Positions 32,025-44,199 of a stretch of DNA of 64,000 nucleotides are shown in pieces. Under the pieces are notes generated by a model, which was given only the letters and a program-made list of their open reading frames with translations, did not search any database and had not been told where the DNA came from. Within the stretch, counting starts at the first letter, position 1; every line of letters starts with the position of its first letter. Where the stretch lies: contig CM026426.1 of the NCBI GenBank assembly GCA_014871385.1, positions 57,762,089 through 57,826,088 on the forward strand, written 5' to 3'. The stretch is from Ceratodon purpureus (lineage: Eukaryota > Streptophyta > Bryopsida > Pseudoditrichales > Ditrichaceae). The position numbers and the translations under genes are program-made.

Positions 32025-33480
32025 ATGGACGATGGCTTGGGCAGTGGGGCTTCGACCTTGACTCCAAGGCCGCGGAGGAATTACGCCTCTTGGAGGAGAT
32101 CCTACTGGCCGAGCCCGCTTCACCAAGTGCTGGCAGCAAGCGGACTGCTGCCCGCTCTAGGGCCGCACTTTCGTGGAAGAAGGCCAAGGGCAATGAAGGG
32201 TTGTTGCCCCTAAACCTATCTACCCATTGCTTGTTGCCTGCCTTGTTTTTACATCCAAATGTTTCTTCTTTTCTAATTCTTGTTTGTTGGCAGCAACTGC
32301 AGTGGATGCTCTCCCCAACTCAGACTCCCTAGCGTTCGATCCCACGCAACGCTCTCCTCATGAGACTCAGGCAGCCCTATCCGGAGATGGGAACCGTGAC
32401 TCCTCCGCCACCACGCAAGGACCAGGTTAAGGTGAGAAGAACGAGGACAACACCAACATGGAGGAACTGTCGAGCCTTGTTGAGGCAATTGCCACAAATG
32501 CAGCCGTGGAGTAGATTCCCACCTTGGATAGGTTTCTAGGCCGGGCTAGGGGTTTGCTGGCAGCGACTATAGGTCCGGACTTTTATGGGCCACCTTTCTC
32601 AAACTTTTCCGAACTTGAAAACAATTTGCCTCTAGAGTGCCATGTCTCTTTGAAAGAAATGGCATTCTTGTAACCCTTCTTTTTTATTTGCAACTGTATT
32701 TCTTCTTTATTGTGGAGTGCCGACAGCAAGGGCTGCACTTTAGCCGCCATTTTATCTTTCAACCTGTTGTTCTCTTCAAGCCCGCGCTATCTGAGAGCCA
32801 TGGCCGTCATTGAAGTCCTTCCCTTTATATTTCCCTTCTTATATGCATCCAGGTCTTTGTTTTTTATTCGCAAGCTTTTTTGTTCCTTTTCTTTCTAATT
32901 TCATTAATTGCAACCATGGTTCCTTTTAATTTTTGCAATTGTTATTATTTTCCATGTGCGACCTACTTCATCTCTTATGTACAACTGTTTCTTATTTTTA
33001 TCTTATTCTATTAGAATAAACGGTGGTTCTTTTTTATTTCGAACCTTCCTTTCTTTCCTTGTTGTTGGCAGCAAGGGCTGCATTGTACCCGCCAGTGCCA
33101 GTTCAGAGCACCTGGTTCACGAAGGAGCCAACCTCTACAACCGAAATGACAAACTTTACATTCCTTCCTAATTACTTTATATTTGTCAAGTGCCATATTC
33201 CATTTTGTGTTTGCAAGTCATGTGGTCCCTTGTTTGCAATTGTTTTTATTTCTTATCTTGCGTTGGCAGCAAGCTCCACCGTCAATGGCGCCACCACAAG
33301 TTCTAAGCAATTTTCCGATTCAGACCTAGGCTCTTTGAAACCCCGGCCATTCTTTAGAATTCTTGTATTTTATTTTATTTTTCATTGGCACCCTAGGATT
33401 CATTTCTTAATTGCAACTGATTTTCTTTTCTATATCCGCTAGCAGCACGTAGATCGAGGGTACTTCAAATTTGCCGTATA
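32021..33480 (+). other. Possible further exons of the preceding gene; T-rich with repeated TTGGCAGCAA
   Basis: A 100-codon frame starts at 32021. Downstream, short open pieces are each preceded by a T-rich tract and TTGGCAG|CAA (32,287; 33,063; 33,265), which look like 3' splice sites. The pieces CAGCAAGGGCTGC at 32,724 and 33,068 are near-duplicates. No protein domain recognised. Exons or a repeated T-rich unit are both possible. Confidence 0.3.
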
Positions 33481-33599
33481 TAACACGTTAATAGAGGAAG
33501 TCCCACAAGAAGTCCTGAATGGTAAGCAAAACCACTATTCGAACTCACTAACGACTTGGCAAAGAACCTAATGACATCCCACATACTGTAACTACCCAT

Positions 33600-35390
33600 C
33601 CCCGAAATCGCTTTTACTACAGCTCCACAATCTTGATCCTTTTGGGAACCGTGACATCTGCAACTGTAAGGTGTCTCTCATGGCGCTCGTCGATCTGCAC
33701 CCAACAAATCCTATCATTTTCGTTTGCTGGCAGCAAGGAGCTTCGAATAGCCAATTCCCAACACATCAAAACGACACGGTGAATTCGCCTCGACTCGTAC
33801 CTTTTTCTCAGGAACACCGTTGGCCTCCATCACAACCAGGTTGTACTGCCCAGGTACGTCATCTCCAAGTGCGATTGCAATTTCGTGCCGTAGGTGGGAT
33901 ACTGGCCAAACCCTTGCCAACTTCGAATGTTGGCAGCAGGTTCCCGCTAAACATACAAGACACTTCCACCATCTCCTCCTCTGGTAGGTGATCCATCGCT
34001 TCCCACTGACTGTTGGCAGCCCCACTATACCTTGTATACATGAACCTGGTGTAAAAAGTTTGTCTTTCCACATGATAGCGGAAGACAATGCTGGTCCTGT
34101 TGGCAACACACTTGATGACATCTTGGCCAATGTGGAACTTCTCATTCCACCCTGGGTTCATCAGACTACTCAGCAGAGCCTCGGATGGACTATTCAAAAC
34201 AAACAAAGTAGGTGTCCGCCTAATGCTCTCAGCAGCTACCGCAAACAAATCAACCATAACATGGATTGGCATAAACCATTGGTGGTGGACGAAGCTGCTA
34301 CCAGTTGTTGCTATCATAGCATTCGTGAGTGAGCTTTGTTCTAAACGCCTCAGATGTGTGCAAGTCTGGCAAAGGCCACTCCTCATTGTTGAACCCTGGA
34401 AGCGGGAGTGCTTCAACCTTCCCGTACCGCGTGTCACCTGTTGGAGGCAAATACAGACCACGAAGGAAGAATGTACCTATGTCCAGCAACTCCGCGTGGC
34501 TCTGTCGATTCCGTGTTGTCTCCCCAATCTCAACATGGAGCACAAGAATGGGACCGAGGATAGATGCGGGATGTACCCAATCCTCCGAAAGCGACGCGTA
34601 CAGGTAGTTTGCCATACCCAAATTGGTTGCTGCCTCCGCGCGATTTAAGCGCAGATGCCTTGGCTAATATGCATGCTGCACAAGCACCTTATCGAGGTCG
34701 CATGCTCCATGCTCCATGGAGATCCAGGAAAAATCTCTGATTTGCGCTTTGAAGGCCCCCCAAGAATTTTCTCCACCATGTCGCCTTGCCTCTCTACCCC
34801 AAGGCTCATCTGACGCTGGTTGCAGCATAACCCATGAATCACGATCCACCCTCATGGGGATCCAGTTGCCCTTCAAGTCTTGAGTGTTATGCAAGATGAC
34901 ACTCCGTACGAGGGAGTTTGGCCGTCTAGCCATACCACTAGAATGCACGAAATTTTCGACTGTGAATTCAAAAACTTACAGATGTTGTCGTTGCTGACAG
35001 CAACCGCGAGAGCTACATGCTGTCAACACACCCTCCGCCATCACAAACGGCTAATTCCGACATCCACGGCGTGGCAACTAAGGTACGAGCTACCCTAAAC
35101 CTCATCCCGAAACCCCAATTCCCAACTGAGGTACTCTCTCCAACCTATGTGGATGCAAGCCCGCTGGCAGCATTTAGGAGACCACTATAGCTAAACCCTA
35201 AATCTCTATTGCACAATGCGTGACCACCCACAACTCAAATCGAACAACTTCGCCCAGCCTTAGGAGGCCTCCACTGCTCCATCCTGGTTGACAACGCAAC
35301 GGCGACAACTCTCTCACGGGAACGCATGAGGTTCGGAATGACCATTGGCAGCATTTTGACATCAACACCTTGTGCACGTTGCATCTCAAA
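33600..35390 (-). pseudogene. Unrecognised minus-strand coding remnants
   Basis: Successive minus-strand open pieces read like protein: 34,948-34,664 (NWIPMRVDRDSWVMLQPASD), 34,621-34,298 (YLYASLSEDWVHPASI, GTFFLRGLYLPP), 34,461-33,859 (PEEEMVEVSCMFSGNLLP) and 34,145-33,714 (VPGQYNLVVMEANGV). They lie in different frames, so indels or introns separate them. I cannot assign a family. They end near a CACTA-type terminus at 35,878, so they may be CACTA cargo. Confidence 0.3.
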
Positions 35391-35870
35391 GGGGGAGCGG
35401 CAACTCGATTTCAGTAGGTGGCCAAACTGAGACAGTTTTGCAGGAATTCATAAAGCCCACCACCGTTGACACCCTTCTGCAATGCTCGGATTCCGTGCGC
35501 TTAGAGGCTCCGCTCTTGACCTTCGGGAATACACACGCAAGGGGACACAAGCCTTCATGCGCGACTACTGGCTGGACCCCCCGATTTGCAATTTGGCGAC
35601 CTTTTGGCGACTTGCTGGCACCATTGGTGCCAGCAGGTAAAGTGCACGGGCATGGCTAAATTTTCAGGCACAGATTCCGACCAAAGGCCCGTTGGAGACC
35701 CCAATCTTCCCCTAATGCCAGTATTCTACTGTAGTGAATTGGTCCGTAATGACGCAGATACAAGAATGACCTGTCCATAATGACCCTACTCTCTTAAGTC
35801 ATTTTTTGAGACCACTATCCAATATGACTCTGTTTTAGGTCATTTTTCACGTCATTTATGACAAAATTCC
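35391..35870. other. Subterminal region of a CACTA-type element
   Basis: No gene. The last 200 bp carry repeated GTCATTTTT and ATGAC in both orientations, as in CACTA subterminal repeats. Confidence 0.4.
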
Positions 35871-35878
35871 TACTAGTG
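35871..35878. other. CACTA-type terminal inverted repeat, right end
   Basis: TACTAGTG, read on the minus strand, begins CACTAGTAGGAATTTTGTC. The end at 44,200 begins CACTAGTAGAAATC. I could not find the matching left end. Confidence 0.5.
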
Positions 35879-36039
35879 TAAGTATAGCAAGGATTCAGTC
35901 TGTTATAAAGGCAGTGCCAAGGATTTCAAGAGTCACAAGCACTTGGGATACAAAAGTGGCGGCAAAGCAACTGAGATTGGGACTCGACTCAACTATGGGA
36001 AAATGAAGAGTGTAAGTTTCTACCAAGCTACTCTATTTA

Positions 36040-36768
36040 TACTTGCTATTTCCTATTTCTAAGTTGCAACTGCTAGTTCGCACCGTCTTGGCGTCCCCGG
36101 CTACCGTGGGTTGTGCCAGGTAACATTCATTGAGGAAGAGCGCAAAGAGTGGGCCAGGTGGGCAGCTCAAGGAGGGAAGGTTTAGGAATGGCGCAGGCAG
36201 AGGTTGGATATCGAATTGAAGATAAATGTTCGACTCTGGGATTATGACCGACTGGCCCTGGAGAACCAGCAACTCCGACGCCAATTTGAGGTAGCTGAGA
36301 CTAGTGCCTCACGAGCCAGTAGAGGCCTAGCTCGACATCTTTGTCCACATCGAAGAAGCACGTCTGTGATGAGCTCAAGGCCTACTCTGAGGATAAGGAG
36401 CGCTACAATTGGTATTTAGTTCGGTTTGCCGATGCTTTCCCTACTTTCGTCTATTGGTCTGATGAGGAGCAGGTGTGGCAGAGGAGAAGGGGTCAACATT
36501 AACCAATGCAGAGTTTGAGGATGTTGACCACACTGTCAGGGCAGTAGTCGCTTCCATGGATACTGCTAGGGGACCAGAACTAGTCTCTTCACTTCCAGGT
36601 GGAGGCCGAGGACCATCATCGTCAACACGAGTTGAGGAATTAGCACCAGTCGTACCGCCATCAGCAGAAGGACCAGGACGAGCCCCACGACAAACACCAC
36701 CAGGATCCGATTCAATACCAGGAGGGTTGGCTACAACAGCAGCAGGAGTGACGCCAACTAATGGCTAG
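36040..36768 (+). pseudogene. Fragment of accessory coiled-coil ORF from a third LTR element
   Basis: The plus strand reads VTFIEEERKEWARWAAQGG, then a TAG at 36183-36185, then a coiled coil (DRLALENQQLRRQFEVAE). After a frame change it has a Pro/Ser-rich tail (36,475-36,768). The order (coiled coil, short tail, polypurine tract, LTR) resembles the end of the outer Gypsy element, so I infer the same superfamily. Its gag and pol are not present to the left. Confidence 0.5.
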
Positions 36769-36905
36769 GAACAACAGAGTAGGATCAGTAGGAGGACTAG
36801 GACTTTAGACCTTTTTTAATTTTTTGGCTAGCCATTTTATTCTCCATTTTTATTTTTCGGTGTACCACAAAACAAATCGGAGCATCTGAGGGCAGTCGCA
36901 AACTT

Positions 36906-37330
36906 AAAGGGGGATAATGTTAACGGGGTATTTACTGGTAGGTTTAACGGGGCAAGAACAATAAACCTGGGGGGAGCTGTGAAATAGTAGTTACTGGTTT
37001 ATCTCGCAATTATCATATTTTGGATGAAGTTTTGATAGTCGGATGAACTTTTGTACTGGATGATAAACGGACGGATGGATAAAGGCGGCTAGAGTTTGAA
37101 GGGGGTAGTGAGGAGTGAGGCCGGGGTGGCTCTCACTCTCGTCTCACTCTCTTGAGTGTTTTCGGGTTGCAGGCTATGGAGGTTGGGAGGAAAGGAAGAG
37201 GTTAGGGAGTTAGAAGGTCTGATTGTACTAGGACAGACCTGGAGGAGCAAACCCGCTAGTATATTTGCAGGAATTAATGACAAGTACAAGATCATCTTAG
37301 TCAATGAAGTTGTGGATGTTAAATGCTAGG
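36906..37330 (+). repeat. Polypurine tract and 3' LTR (partial) of a third LTR element
   Basis: AAAGGGGGATAA at 36,906-36,917 is followed by TGTTAACGGGG, the same junction as the outer Gypsy at 27,580. The LTR body differs in sequence. Its right edge is not clear; no target duplication seen. Confidence 0.55.
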
Positions 37331-37589
37331 ATTTGAATGTAAAAATGAAGTTGTAGGTGTTGCATTGATTATTGTCAAGGGCAAGACTTTGGGTCTCTTG
37401 GTGTAGTCCAGGATAGAGGTAGTTAGAATCAATAGATATCAAATTGAGGATGGAGAAATTTTGAGGATTGATGATCAAATAATTTAAGGTAAATACAATA
37501 CAAGAAATAATGGGTTGGTACTCATTTTTTTTAGGGTTTCATCAATCAGTACGAGAAGGATAAATTCTAAAGGAGTAGTCAAAATCTCT

Positions 37590-37980
37590 CTTTAATAGAA
37601 GGCTTCAATCTGAAGGCTTCGACGAGCTTTGACATCGACATAATAACAAAAACAAAACAATTAAGCTTCTCAGCTCCAACTTCGATATGGAACGAATAAC
37701 AAAAACAAAAACCAAAGCTTCTCAACTCCAGCTTCGATATGAACGGAACGAAAATAAATGGTGCTTCTTAGCTCTAGCTTCAAATTGATGGGAATAGAAA
37801 AAAAAAATGAGCTTCTCAGCTCCAGCTTCAAAATTAAGGAAGAAGGTAAATAAAAAATACTTGCCTAAAATGCGGGTGCTTTGACATTTAAAAGGAGAGA
37901 GCTCTAAAGTGAAAACGGAGCTTCTCAGCTCCAGCTTCTACATTGACGAAGATGAAATTAACAAAGAAGGAGTGCTGACA
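37590..37980. repeat. Cluster of AGCTTCTCAGCTCCAGCTTC repeats
   Basis: About five copies with drift, spaced 60-80 bp, separated by A-rich DNA. No gene here. Confidence 0.75.
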
Positions 37981-38099
37981 GAGCTCGAGCTCTGATGTTG
38001 ACGATCGGACAACGGAAAACAAAGAGAGCTTTTAAACTCCAACAACGACAAGGAGACCTGAATGCAAACAAAAAATTGGGATGACTATGCGGAGACGAG

Positions 38100-39120
38100 A
38101 GAAAGAAGATGAAGAGGCAACTTACTAGCTTCAGCAGTGTTCAAAACCAAGACAATTAGTGACGATACTGTCGACGGAGCTGTAGTGACGATGGACGTGG
38201 CGGGTGCTGCAGAAGGGGTGTTCTTCGCGGCTGCCTTCTCGAGGTTGCATGCCTTCACGAGCTTTGCATGCTTTAGCTCCTCCACCTCTGCGCGCCGCTT
38301 CTCCGCCAGCATGCGCCATTCCAGCCGGTGGATCTCTTCCTAGCAACGGAGGGCAAAGTATTTTTTTGCCTCCTCGTTCATGGCGTTTTGGGCTCGGCAT
38401 CGTGAATAAGGACATGGTGCATTGCTACTGTAGCGCGTAGACCTTTCGGAGGCTTGTTTTGGACATCATCTCCAACGCGCGGGCATGTCCCTACACAATT
38501 CTCTTCCGTTACTTATGCCCCAACAAATCCGCCTTCGCCGCCTTGGAGCCCTACGACCTTGTGGGTCTCTTTAAAAATCCCGTGGGACTCACCACTACAA
38601 CGTCGTCTTTTGAAGAGCTGCCGGAATCAACAAAGTCTGTGGTCTCCTGCGGAGCTACTATAGGAGGGGACTTGTGATTCTCCATGGCTACTGCTCTTGC
38701 GCAATTCTCCTCAGCAGCTGATTGCCTCTACACATCCACGAGCAAATCTTACCACATCTCATCACACCATGAGCAAATCTCATTACATCCTTCAAAACTT
38801 GCCAAAAATGCATATAAACAAAAGCTTGCTGCTTGAGATGTCGATCTTTGTAAAACTGCAACGATTTCTCAACAACATCATCAAGCGACATTCCAGACTC
38901 TTTAATATGAAAGACTTGCTTGCATGCCCTACAAAATTTGGCAACTGCATGATTAATATGACAACATTTTATCTCTAGAGACCTAGTTGGGCGCACATGA
39001 TTTATGCGTGGTCTGTTCTAATTGAAGTGAGCAGTGATATGATTCCAAAACACAGAATTGCCTTGACCATTGCCACAAATTGGGTCCTGCGAAAGTGCAA
39101 GAAAAATTCTATACAAGCTT
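38100..39120 (-). pseudogene. MYB/SANT-like, NAM-associated-type transposon protein remnant
   Basis: On the minus strand, coding starts near 39,110 (QDPICGNGQGNSVFWNHIT), passes a TAG at 39,020-39,018, and continues RPTRSLEIKCCHINHAVAKF with FWQVLKDVMRF. Downstream are KAAKADLLGHK and a Lys/Glu/Ala-rich helix (AEVEELKHAKLVKACNLEKA). These match the plan of plant SANT/NAM-associated C-terminal proteins linked to PIF/Harbinger elements. Several frames are needed, so it is broken. No Harbinger transposase is seen beside it. Confidence 0.5.
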
Positions 39121-39235
39121 CTCTCCTCCTCAGGACTGAATCATCTGCCCTTGTGTGTCTTTCCCGCCTCTTCGTGTGCCATGGTGACATCTATTAATAC
39201 TGTATAGGGACGATTCTTTCTCGGGTCTCATTATA

Positions 39236-39488
39236 TCTCCCATCGAGAGCAGCTCAGTTGCCAAGTTTGGTGGGGACCAAAATTCTGCCCCTCCCCGTTT
39301 TGGGTCTCGGGGTCTTTTTTTGGTATTTTGTTTTGTAAATTCGGGACCGTAGGCTCCAAAATTCAAATTGCCTCTAGGAGGTCCTCTGAGATCACGAGGA
39401 CCCCTACTCAAGGCAAATAATAGGGGCAGAGATTTTGCCCCACCTCCCACCCCCGAACCTGGCCTCCGAGCCAAGCTCGATGGGGAGA
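39236..39488. repeat. 253-bp imperfect foldback (MITE-like hairpin)
   Basis: The left arm 39,236-39,293 (CTCCCATCGAGAGCAGCTCA...TTCTGCCCC) pairs with the right arm 39,421-39,488 (GGGGCAGAGATTTTGCCCCA...TCGATGGGGAG). The pairing continues inward with gaps. It lies 1.2 kb upstream of the CAT start codon. Confidence 0.75.
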
Positions 39489-40676
39489 TTTAGACACACT
39501 CCTCTTTCTCACGCCACAGATTAAAAAAAGTGGGAAGAGGGTTGCAGGGAGCCGCGCGGTAACGGGGAAGAGAGGCCGCCCGCGAGACGAGATCCCGCCC
39601 CGCCAGTTACCGTTGGCGTGGGCCAGGCCGGCCCATTGAGGATGCTCTTACCCTACACAACTGACACAACTGTGGGCCTTGATGATCGCAGCCGTCTTTA
39701 TCGTTAGAATATTACCACTTTACAGTACTGCGGTGGCGTTCTTTTCGCCCAGGTTACTCCAGTGGTGCATTTGTTGCACTTTGGAGTGTTGATGGTGCCT
39801 CAACAGGCTGGATCCGGGAAGTGCTACCTTTCCGAGCGGTGAGCCCAGTGAGGACATAGATGACTGGCACGCTAGCTAGTCGTAGTACTGCTTGGTGGTG
39901 AGGGGGATACAGCTAGACAATCAGACTACGGTGTTGCTGTGTTGTGAGCTACGATTACCCCTGGATATGGCCTGTGGATACGTTAATCGTGCCCTGGCGT
40001 TGGGTACTAATATTATTTAGCTTACTGGCCTTGAGTGTGATGTCTGATACTGTAGGTGGTGCGAGTCGTGGAGAATTAGTAGCGAAGTTGCTGGTGGGAG
40101 TATTTACTTGTCTGCGTCTGGAAAGAGCAGGAAGGAAATAAGAGTGGTATTGATCGTTGTACAGGTGGTGAGGTTACTAGTTGGTATTCATGTAGGGTAG
40201 TCTTGAAGGTAGTGTCGTCTTGAAGTTTCGCGTTACAATTCTCTGTTGGAAGCTCTGCGTTTGCACTCGGTGTGTTGTCTTTTCGGGGTGTGAGTTGGCT
40301 GCAATTCTGGGTCTTGTGTTGGGAAGTTTGTGGTTATGGCCAAGTTTACGTTGTACAGACGTATGGTCAATGTAGGACGGTCGCATCGAGCGTAGAGCCT
40401 CGGAGGATCTTCGAGCGTGTATCAGATATTGTTTTGCTCACGTGTAGCGAAGGTTGGCTTTGGAGTATGTTGAGTGTGGAGACCACTCTCTAATATGTTA
40501 GCGGTTGGAATTTATAACACTATCGCCCTCTTAGTCGACTTGCTGTGTACGGTACAGCTGTTGGCTATGCGAAATTGCACGAAGAGGATAGTGTAGAAGT
40601 GGGTTGTGGTGCGTCTTTGGTGTTGTGGTGGTTGGAGGGACGACGTGTTGGAGTGGGCATCATAGGTCTACTTCAC
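39489..40676 (+). promoter_or_regulatory. Upstream region of the CAT gene
   Basis: No supported gene. It should hold the promoter and 5' UTR of the transporter. I found no element I would name with confidence. Confidence 0.35.
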
Positions 40677-43647
40677 ATGGGGGCCGGCGAGGGAGTTTCG
40701 TACCATGCTCCATCTAGCTTCTCAAGCGCTTCTGAGTACGGGCGTGCGATCCTTGATACGCCCCGCAGGCTCTGCGAGCGAGCGTGGGCGGTGTCCACGC
40801 CGACCGAAGAAATGACGGAGGTATGAGTCTCAGCGCCATCATTGCTCGACTCCTGTCGTCTCTTGCGCTCCATGGTTTGCATTTCGTGGCGTGGATTAAT
40901 CAAATCCATCATGGGCGAGATGTCTAGTTTCTCAAATCTCTCAATCTGGTGTCCTTGAAAATCTGGCTCCCTCCTTGCTCACGTTTGGCGCTCAAGTAGT
41001 GGCTTGTTCGGAAGTTTGTGCTGCTGTGCGAGTACCGAGGTGAAGTTTGGATTTCCTTGAGATCCTTATAACCAATCTTGACGCTACCACCGCTCTCTTC
41101 TTCCCAAGCAGAGAGAATTCTTAATGTGAATCCCGGGTTGCTTCTCTTTTAACAACCAACTCTCCTGTTTGCTACTTCTCACACTTTGGGCCTCATTGGT
41201 GACAGTTGGTGGTTAACTTACGACCACATTGCCTGCTCAAATTGTCATCAGGGTTCCAATGATACGGTTCGATGTTCTCCGTGTTTCTCTTCCAGGTGAA
41301 GGCCAGGTCTGGCACCGAGATGAGCCGGAGTTTGGATTGGTGGGACGTCATAGCTCTGGGCGTCGGGGGAATGGTGGGTGCTGGCGTCTTCGTGACTACC
41401 GGCACTGCTGCCCACCAGTATGCAGGCCCATCCGTGGTGATTGCTTACCTGGTAGCAGGAATCTCCGCTATGCTGTCTGCTCTGTCGTACACCGAGTTCG
41501 CCGTCGAGATGCCGGTTGCCGGCGGTGCCTTCAGCTACCTGCGCGTAACTTTTGGTATGTTATGCAACAGAACGCTCTAAGCTGCTTTCCTTTCCTCTGA
41601 GTATCCGATTATGCGTTCGTTTGGTTTTCCTCCTCTTTCTTGGCAGAAGATCATCAAGAATGCTTGAGCTGAAAACCTAGGATTTTTTTGCGTTTTTCTT
41701 GTTTTTGAGTACATTTTGTTGGAATGTTTCTGAGAATTTGGTGTTGATTGAATTTCTGTATGTTTTTAGGGGAATTCGCTGCTTTTATAACTGGGGCGAA
41801 CTTGATTATGGAGTATGTCTTATCCAATGCGGCGGTGGCCCGAAGTTTTACCGCTTATGCCGCGAGTGCGTTCGGTGTGCTGCATGCTGATGCGTGGCGT
41901 GTGCACGTTGACGGCTTGTCTTTAGGGTACAACCAGATTGATCCTGTGGCGGTCTCGGTTGTGCTCTTGCTCACAGTCTGCTTATGTTGCAGCACCCAGA
42001 AAAGCTCCATGTTCAACCTGGTGATGACTGTCCTTCACATGGCATTTATATTTTTCATCATTATCGTAGGATTCGTCAAAGGAGACACCAAAAATCTCAT
42101 GCAAGCAGGCGATCCAGCGGCCAATTTGTCTGGGTTCGCTCCCTTGGGAATTAGAGGGATATTTAACGGAGCTGCAATCGTGTATTTCAGCTTCATTGGT
42201 TTTGATGCCGTCTCTACCACAGCCGAGGAAGTGAAAAATCCTGCCAGGAACATGCCAATTGGTGTGTCATGGTCAGTGATCATTGTCACTGTCGTGTACT
42301 CGCTCATTGCTATAGCCTTATGCATGCTGCAGCCGTATGACATGGTATGCTATTCACTCTAAGTAATCTAATGCTTACTTGGTTACAATTTATGAAAATA
42401 ATGGTTGCTGTAGCAATCTGTCGGAATGTCTAGCTGTATTCTTTTTGAGTTGCCATGATTGCATTGGACATAGTTCTGTTTAAGGTGTGGACTGTAGCTT
42501 AATTGTAAGTTTTGTAGTGAATTTGTCGTTTATTAGTGAGGAAAGGAGATTGACCTATGAAGCACTCAAGTGCACAGTCTGAGTAGTCGAGGAAGCTATA
42601 ATTGTTCTGACTGTGGTTTCACATTTGCAGATTGACACAGGAGCTCCCTTTTCCACTGCGTTCCAACATGTTGTGGGTTGGGAGTGGGCAACGAACTTCA
42701 TTGGTGTTGGTGCCAGTTTGGGCATTATGACGTCACTTCTTGTTGCGATGTTTGGCCAGGCACGCTACTTGTGTGTGCTTGGTCGTGCAAACATCGTGCC
42801 GCGTTGGTTTGCTGCTGTTAATTCCACTACTGGCACGCCTATCAATGCTACCGTCTTCCTTGGTTAGTTCTTGGTTTCTAATTCATTGTGCTTTCTGAAT
42901 TATATTCCGGATTCTTCAAATGCATCTTCCCTGTTGTTACATGACGACCGCTGTTGCGTGATGTAACTTTTAGACCTTTTTGTTGTACCAGGTGTATGCA
43001 CTGCGGGAATAGCACTGTTCACCGATCTCTCTGTGCTCTTGAATCTCATTTCTATCGGTACTCTATTCGTGTTTTACATGGTTGCCAACGCTCTCATCTT
43101 CCGTCGCTACCATGTTCCTGGCAAGACCAACGCCTTGCCAACGGCAGCGTTCCTGACCCTCCTTAGCGTGCTTGCAGTAACGTTTGTGACCGTATGGCAG
43201 TGTGACAATTACAACCGTCACAATTGGGCTTTATACCTTCTAGGTGGCCTAGCCATTGCTATGACAACTCTATTTTGGGTAAAGATTCCCACTGCGCAGA
43301 AAGGCAAAGACTGGAGTGTTCCATGCATGCCATGGGTTGCAGCAGCGTCCATTTTCTTGAACGTTTTCCTTCTAGGTTCCGTGGACAAGGATTCTTACGT
43401 ACGGTTCCTTGCTTGGACAGCTATTGCAGTTGTATTTTATCTTCTTTACGGTGTTCATTCCACCCATGATGCCGAGGCTCAAATGTCACTGGACACTTCA
43501 TTGAAAGAGTTCGGAAGGTGGACACTCGACGCTACATCGGAAGCGAAGAATATGGAACAGAATCTTGAAGGAGGTTCAAGAACTTTGGTAGCACAAGCTA
43601 AATATGAATCACCTCCTTCCTGGAAGCAATTCACAGCGCCTACCTAA
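40677..43647 (+). CDS. CAT: Cationic amino acid transporter (CAT/APC family), five exons, intact
   Basis: Exons 40677-40820, 41296-41554, 41770-42344, 42631-42862 and 42992-43647. All introns are GT-AG, and the total of 1,866 nt gives 621 aa with every junction in phase. ATG 40677 (MGAGEGVSYH) is chosen because plant CATs have a short cytosolic N-terminus before LDTPRRL and the KARSG segment at the exon 1/2 junction. Conserved CAT features: GVGGMVGAGVFVTTG, YTEFAVEMPVAGGAF, NLIMEYVLSNAAVARS, FIGFDAVSTTAEEVKNPARN, GQARYLCVLGRA and GTPINA, plus about 14 hydrophobic segments. The family moves Arg/Lys and other amino acids across plasma or tonoplast membranes. The nearest plant type looks like the CAT1/5/8 group, but I cannot fix the subgroup. 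No internal stop, in contrast to all neighbouring frames; this is the window's one clear host gene. Confidence 0.95.
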
Positions 43648-44199
43648 AGTGTAAAATTGGCTAGTGCTTTCGATGTATTTGAGAAAGGAAAGTGGCAATT
43701 GAATTTTCTGGTTAGTCTTAAGGACAAACTGTAAGGAATACCTGGGGTTTATCTGCTTCACAATGTAAATCTTGTTCAGCTCTGTACAATCTGAAGGTCT
43801 TGGGTTTTGGGTTCAACGCATCAGATACTGCATTCTAACTGTAGTTCACTTTTTTTCCAGGTTAGAGCGACTCATAAGGTTACGCATGAAAAGGCTAACT
43901 ATGCTTCTATTCAAGGTTAGAGTGAATTATGAGGTTACAGCATCCCCAGTAGTCCTGTACTGTAAACCTGAAAGCGGAAAGAAGTGGAAAGACGTGAATT
44001 GCGGTTCAGGCCAGGAGGGGTTAGGCTAGCAGGGGAAAAGCCTGTATCCAAGCTTCATTTACAGGTTGAAACCTGGAAATTATAGGTTGAAATCTGGTTT
44101 TGGAAGGTTTTTTAGGGGGCTTGTAAACGGTTTTGGAATGTCTTGCTTCGGAAAGACACTCAGGTTTGGTAGAATGACGTTCTCATTATTACAGGCTTG
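43648..44199 (+). other. 3' flank of the CAT gene
   Basis: Contains the 3' UTR; no further gene seen. The CACTA terminus at 44,200 marks the far limit. Confidence 0.5.

Noticed and set aside
39130..39474. Minus-strand 114-codon open frame
   Set aside because: It lies mostly within the foldback repeat and has low-complexity Gly/Pro/Arg composition.
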